The notes below the pieces were generated by a model, which had not been told where the DNA came from, made no database searches, and was given only the letters and a program-made list of their open reading frames with translations. DNA of 7,580 nt from Parcubacteria group bacterium GW2011_GWA2_47_7 (GTDB taxonomy: Bacteria > Patescibacteriota > Minisyncoccia > Phycocordibacterales > UBA6899), in NCBI GenBank assembly GCA_000999395.1, contig LCOM01000015.1:34963-42542 (forward strand), written 5' to 3'. Position 1 is the stretch's first letter. Every line of letters begins with the position of its first letter. The translations under genes and the position numbers were made by a program. This document shows, in pieces, positions 4,888-7,580 of the stretch.

Positions 4888-5581
4888 TTCCGTGAAACAT
4901 TTTGCTGCGAATCCGCCCTCGGCTGCTCAGAAACAGCATGCGCGTGTTGTTCTACGTGGTCTAAAGAAATTATTTCCTACTGCACGGATGTTTCTCAACT
5001 TTCGCAGTCATTGGGAGCTTTTGGTTGCGGTGGAACTTTCGGCGCAGTGTACTGACAAAAAGGTAAATGAAATCACCCCAGCGCTATTTGCTCGTTATCC
5101 GAAACTTGAGGATTATGTTACGGCCGACCCGCGTGAGTTTGAGCAGCTGATTTTTCAATCTGGGTTTTATCGAAATAAAACAAAAAACATTCTTGCTGCC
5201 GCGAAGATGGTGAAACATACGTTTCACGGAAAGATTCCTAAAACAATGGAAGAAATACTCACTATTCCCGGAGTCGCACGGAAAACAGCAAATGTGGTTC
5301 TTGGAAACGCCCATGGAGTAGTTGCGGGGATTGCCGTTGATACGCATGTGAAACGTTTGTCGCGAGTCTTGGAGCTTTCCCGTGAAACAGACCCCGACAA
5401 GATTGAAAGAGACCTCATGATGCTTTACCCCAAAAAAGAATGGTTTAATCTGAGCTATCTCCTTATCGAGTACGGCAGAAAATATTGCCCTGCGAAGAAG
5501 CATTATCATTCAACGTGCCTCACTATTCTTGGAATGAAAAGCTCCGATGAGAATCTCGGAGTGAGGCAGTCATCAACGTGA
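4865..5581 (+). CDS. nth: Endonuclease III (DNA glycosylase/AP lyase) with a degenerate FeS-cluster motif
   Basis: A 238-residue base-excision repair enzyme of the HhH-GPD superfamily, removing oxidised pyrimidines and cleaving abasic sites. The family motif LSAQCTDKKVNE is at 58-69. The helix-hairpin-helix (LTIPGVARKTANVVLG, 132-147) contains the catalytic Lys140, and AVDTHVKR (157-164) has the catalytic Asp159. Both catalytic residues are intact. The usual C-terminal [4Fe-4S] pattern C-x6-C-x2-C-x5-C is here Cys208, His215, Cys218, Met224, so two of four ligands are replaced and a normal cluster is unlikely. Three consecutive ATGs (4865, 4868, 4871) leave the start uncertain by two codons; no Shine-Dalgarno site decides it. 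The 5' end overlaps the preceding gene. It converges on the phosphomutase gene. Confidence 0.96.
   Translation: MMMRQLSSSVKHFAANPPSAAQKQHARVVLRGLKKLFPTARMFLNFRSHWELLVAVELSAQCTDKKVNEITPALFARYPKLEDYVTADPREFEQLIFQSGFYRNKTKNILAAAKMVKHTFHGKIPKTMEEILTIPGVARKTANVVLGNAHGVVAGIAVDTHVKRLSRVLELSRETDPDKIERDLMMLYPKKEWFNLSYLLIEYGRKYCPAKKHYHSTCLTILGMKSSDENLGVRQSST
5210..5227 (+). repeat. Inverted GTGAAAC/GTTTCAC pair in nth
   Basis: GTGAAAC (5210-5216), ATAC, GTTTCAC (5221-5227) is a perfect 7-bp inverted repeat built of parS half-site sequences in everted order. It lies in coding sequence (Val-Lys-His-Thr-Phe-His), so it may be coincidental. Confidence 0.35.
5374..5389 (+). promoter_or_regulatory. Weaker parS-like site in nth
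   Basis: GCTTTCCCGTGAAACA matches the parS consensus at 13 of 16 positions, with the right half-site GTGAAACA perfect. The left half (TTTCCC) resembles the half-site of the related Noc-binding sequence. A lone half-site CGTGAAACA also occurs at 4891-4899. Confidence 0.35.
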
Positions 5582-5703
5582 CGAGTTCAATTTTTTATGT
5601 ACACGAAACACTACCTGTCTAAAGTTTTAGCGCGCACATTTACTGAATGTCATTTTCAACAATAAGGACATGTATTTGAGAAATCAGTGGTACGTGGTCT
5701 TCG
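5582..5703. other. Convergent intergenic gap, no convincing terminator
   Basis: A 122-bp gap between the convergent nth and phosphomutase genes. A T-run (5591-5596) follows a weak 4-bp stem GTCA/TGAC (5569-5582), and ATGTC/GACAT can pair over a 15-nt loop near 5650. Neither is a strong terminator. No ORF or RNA gene is seen. Confidence 0.4.
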
Positions 5704-6015
5704 TTACTTTGAGGCGGTAATCAGGGCGATGAGTTCGTATTTCATTTCTTCCATTAAATCGGGTGTATCGGCTTCAAGATTAAGACGGACGAGTGGCTCA
5801 GTGTTTGACGCACGAAGCGAGAACCACCAATTCGGGTAGCTTACTTTGATACCGTCGAGTATATCGAGTTGCCCGTCCGAATATTTTTGCTTTGCCTTCT
5901 CGAAAAGATCAACGGAATCATTTACTTTAAAATTTATTTCACCTGAATGCGCATATCGTTGTACATGGGCAACGAGTTCGGAAAGTTTTTTTCCGGATGA
6001 TGCCATAATATTCAT
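5704..6015 (-). pseudogene. Phosphomannomutase/phosphoglucomutase, C-terminal (domain 4) part of a broken gene
   Basis: A 103-residue frame carrying the C-terminal phosphate-binding domain of the same phosphohexomutase. The helix MNIMASSGKKLSELVAHVQR (1-20) matches the usual domain 3/4 linker, and RASNTEPLVRLNLEA (68-82) is the RxSxTEP phosphate loop. The frame is open before its ATG (reading RTFLL), so the homology starts upstream of the ATG, which marks a deletion junction rather than a natural start. The ATG overlaps the stop of the N-terminal part as ATGA, so coupled translation of two polypeptides is conceivable, but the sugar-binding loop would still be missing. Confidence 0.85.
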
Positions 6016-6932
6016 GAGAAGAAATGTCCGACCATGCCCTCAGCAGCAACTCCTCCCGCATGTTCAATCTCTTCTTTTACGGTGCGTGATGACCTCAGGT
6101 CGTAGAGTATCGTTGAGCCCGGGTGAATTCGAAGTACTTCCGGCGCGATGATGGCGGTCACAAGATCCATCGGCACAGGCCTTCCAAGTTCGTCAACAAA
6201 CCCGATGCGATCCGCATCGCCATCAAATGCAATTCCCATATCAACTTTTTTTTCTGTGACTAACGCCGAGAGTTCATTGAGTGTTTCCGTATTCAGTGGG
6301 TTTGCTTCGTGGGGGCATGTACCCGGAACCGCGAGTGTATCGTAGAGACGCCCCGTGATGGAAATACCACTTGCCTCATCGAAGATCGGAATCTCAAGTA
6401 CGCCCATCGCGTGTGCGGTATCGATAGCAATAGAAAATTTTTGTTCACCGAGATGAATAAATGAAGAGATAAATTTCTGATAGGTGCTCGAAATATCTTG
6501 TTGAGTGATGTTTCCTTTTTTAAATGCAGTCTTAAAATTTCCCGCAAGTGCAATGTCTCGGATGTCATCGAGTCCACTGTTCAATCCGAACGGTATCGCG
6601 TTTTTTCCGCAAATTTTGAGTCCGTTATACTGTCCTGGATTGTGTGAGGCGGTGATCATTACCGCACCGTCGACAGGAAGTGTTGCTGAAGCAAAGTAAA
6701 GCATCGGGGTCGAGACGAGTCCGATATCAATAACCTCGCAACCTTGTTCAGTCACTCCGCGAGTGAATGCATCAAAAAGTGAAGGTGATGAAATGCGATT
6801 GTCGCGCCCAACCGCTAGTAATTTTGCGCCGAGTTTGAGAACCGTCGCATGTCCGATCGCCTCGGCTGCGTCCTCTCCAAATTCCGATGGGTAAATACCC
6901 CGAACATCATATGATTTAAAGATGTTTTTCAT
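6012..6932 (-). pseudogene. Phosphomannomutase/phosphoglucomutase, N-terminal part of a broken gene
   Basis: A 306-residue piece of an alpha-D-phosphohexomutase, the family interconverting hexose 1- and 6-phosphates for nucleotide-sugar synthesis. YDVRG is at 8-12. The phosphoserine loop MITASHNPGQYNG has catalytic Ser96, and the metal loop DGDADRIGF is at 237-245; both are intact. The reading ends soon after GGVAAEGMVGH (293-303), which aligns with the family's GHxFIK segment, about where the sugar-specificity loop GExSGH should follow, and that loop is absent. Downstream, the other frame resumes with FLLMNIMASSGKK, the start of domain 4. Compared with AlgC-type enzymes, the DGD-to-RxSxTEP distance is about 40 residues short. 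The parsimonious reading is an internal deletion causing a frameshift, or an assembly error. The start is set by a TATAAT six bases upstream of ATG. Confidence 0.85.
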
Positions 6933-6938
6933 GATACT

Positions 6939-6966
6939 ATTATATAGCCCTTTTCACAGACTCAAA
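6939..6966 (-). promoter_or_regulatory. Promoter of the phosphomutase gene, leaderless type
   Basis: On the minus strand, TTTGAG (6966-6961), a 16-bp spacer and a consensus TATAAT (6944-6939). Six bases separate the -10 from ATG (6932-6930). It diverges from the tRNA-Gly promoter, whose -35 starts 10 bp away at 6977. Confidence 0.75.
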
Positions 6967-6976
6967 ATTGTACCGA

Positions 6977-7005
6977 TTGTCTACTGGCGCTCAATCTGCT
7001 AGGAT
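6977..7005 (+). promoter_or_regulatory. Promoter of tRNA-Gly
   Basis: TTGTCT (6977-6982), a 17-bp spacer and an extended -10 TGCTAGGAT (6997-7005), ending nine bases before the tRNA. Confidence 0.6.
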
Positions 7006-7014
7006 AGTGCAATC

Positions 7015-7085
7015 GCGGGATTAGTTTAGTGGCAAAATAGGAGTTTTCCAAACTCTTGTCGCCGGTTCGATTCCGGCATCCCGCA
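7015..7085 (+). tRNA. trnG: tRNA-Gly, anticodon UCC
   Basis: The acceptor stem is GCGGGAT (7015-7021) with ATCCCGC (7078-7084). The anticodon stem is GGAGT/ACTCT (7040-7044, 7052-7056, with one G-U pair), and the loop TTTCCAA gives anticodon TCC at 7047-7049. The T-arm is GCCGG, loop TTCGATT, CCGGC (7061-7077). The discriminator is A7085 and no CCA is encoded. Confidence 0.98.
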
Positions 7086-7093
7086 CATAGTAA

Positions 7094-7119
7094 AACATAC
7101 GATTTCCATGTTAGTTTTT
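7094..7119 (+). terminator. Weak terminator after tRNA-Gly
   Basis: AACAT (7094-7098) and ATGTT (7108-7112) can pair around nine bases, followed by AG and five Ts (7115-7119). The short AT-rich stem makes this uncertain. Confidence 0.3.
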
Positions 7120-7217
7120 GGTTATTGCCTGTAATAGTAATGGATGATGCCCTTGTAATGGCAAGAGTAATTTGGACGTGTGGTTGATGGAAGCTCAGAT
7201 GGCCACAGGATTATTTC

Positions 7218-7247
7218 TTGCAACACCATGTGGTTTGATTATATAGT
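7218..7247 (+). promoter_or_regulatory. Promoter of the 7254 gene, leaderless type
   Basis: TTGCAA (7218-7223), an 18-bp spacer and TATAGT (7242-7247). Six bases separate the -10 from ATG 7254, as for cheY, the 4471 gene and the phosphomutase. Confidence 0.55.
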
Positions 7248-7253
7248 GTGCGT

Positions 7254-7580
7254 ATGCCAAATAATGAAAGAGTGGGAAGTGACGGCTTCTCGCAGGAGGT
7301 ATTTGATTCAACGCTTGGGAAGCTAGAAGATCTTGGAATCGTCTATGTTGCACCATCACCTGAACGAAATGCCGACGAGGAGTGGAAGATGCTCAATGAA
7401 CAAGCTTCCCGTGAAGCGAAAAACATCATCGCGACACTTGATCGTCTGAGTACGAACGCAAAACGTATTACCGCTACTGAAAACCTCCGCCAAGATTATC
7501 ATGAGATAATTCCGAAGATAAGGGAAGCAAAAGAAAAAATACATAAGACCGTTTATACTGTTTCAGGGATGGCGCCACAG
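7254..7580 (+). CDS. Unknown helical protein, 3' end outside the window
   Basis: An open frame of 109 codons from ATG 7254 to the right edge without a stop. I do not recognise it. The sequence is charged and mostly helix-forming, especially residues 39-100 (many Glu, Lys and Arg at spacing compatible with an amphipathic or coiled-coil helix, e.g. IIPKIREAKEKIHK at 85-98). No signal peptide or membrane segment is visible in the part seen. Support for it being real comes from the uninterrupted frame, the -10 box six bases upstream and the lack of a competing frame. The minus-strand frame over 7356-7544 is a shadow. Confidence 0.75.
   Translation, partial: MPNNERVGSDGFSQEVFDSTLGKLEDLGIVYVAPSPERNADEEWKMLNEQASREAKNIIATLDRLSTNAKRITATENLRQDYHEIIPKIREAKEKIHKTVYTVSGMAPQ

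Noticed and set aside
5542..5561. CTCCGA/TCGGAG hairpin near the nth stop as a terminator
   Set aside because: It is inside the coding sequence, has an 8-nt loop and is not followed by a T-run.
431..5581. TGA read as glycine (Gracilibacteria/Absconditabacteria code)
   Set aside because: TGA ends cheW, cheC and nth at the expected protein ends and does not occur inside conserved domains.
6148..6699. Plus-strand frames opposite the phosphomutase
   Set aside because: The minus-strand frame carries the active-site loops; the opposite frames show no domain.

Overview
What it looks like. A compact bacterial segment of moderate GC using the standard code (TGA ends cheW, cheC and nth). Intergenic gaps are short, Shine-Dalgarno sites are nearly absent, promoters abut the start codons, and both tRNAs lack an encoded CCA. 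The gene set and the style of the phosphomannomutase would fit a Patescibacteria/CPR-type bacterium, but that assignment is inference; no phylogenetic marker is present. Layout. Bases 1-400 are a structured, tRNA-centred region. Two near-identical 95-bp tandem units copy the promoter and first 13 nt of the following tRNA-Pro(UGG) gene. The tRNA 3' acceptor strand is in turn the start of a perfect 28-bp-arm inverted repeat with a terminator at its core, followed by a second hairpin and a degenerate mirror image of the tRNA T-arm. Bases 431-4428 hold a five-gene chemotaxis cluster: cheW, cheY, cheA (no P2 domain), cheC (two intact phosphatase motifs) and cheD (intact deamidase residues). Bases 4471-5581 hold a small membrane-anchored unknown protein overlapping an endonuclease III gene whose FeS-cluster cysteines are degenerate. 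A parS-like 16-mer lies in the first gene and a weaker one in the second. On the minus strand (5704-6932) is a phosphohexomutase broken by an internal deletion and frameshift. tRNA-Gly(UCC) follows at 7015-7085, and a partial helical unknown protein runs off the right edge. How the genes work together. CheW would couple CheA to receptors. CheA His48 would phosphorylate CheY Asp56. CheC would dephosphorylate CheY-P and is expected to pair with CheD, which deamidates receptors. No receptor, CheR or CheB gene lies here, so receptors must be elsewhere or the system is reduced. Regulation. Four genes (cheY, the 4471 gene, the phosphomutase and the 7254 gene) have a -10 box exactly 6 nt before the ATG. 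The expected +1 is then the A of the start codon, i.e. leaderless mRNA. cheW (7 nt) and cheA (9 nt) are close to this pattern.
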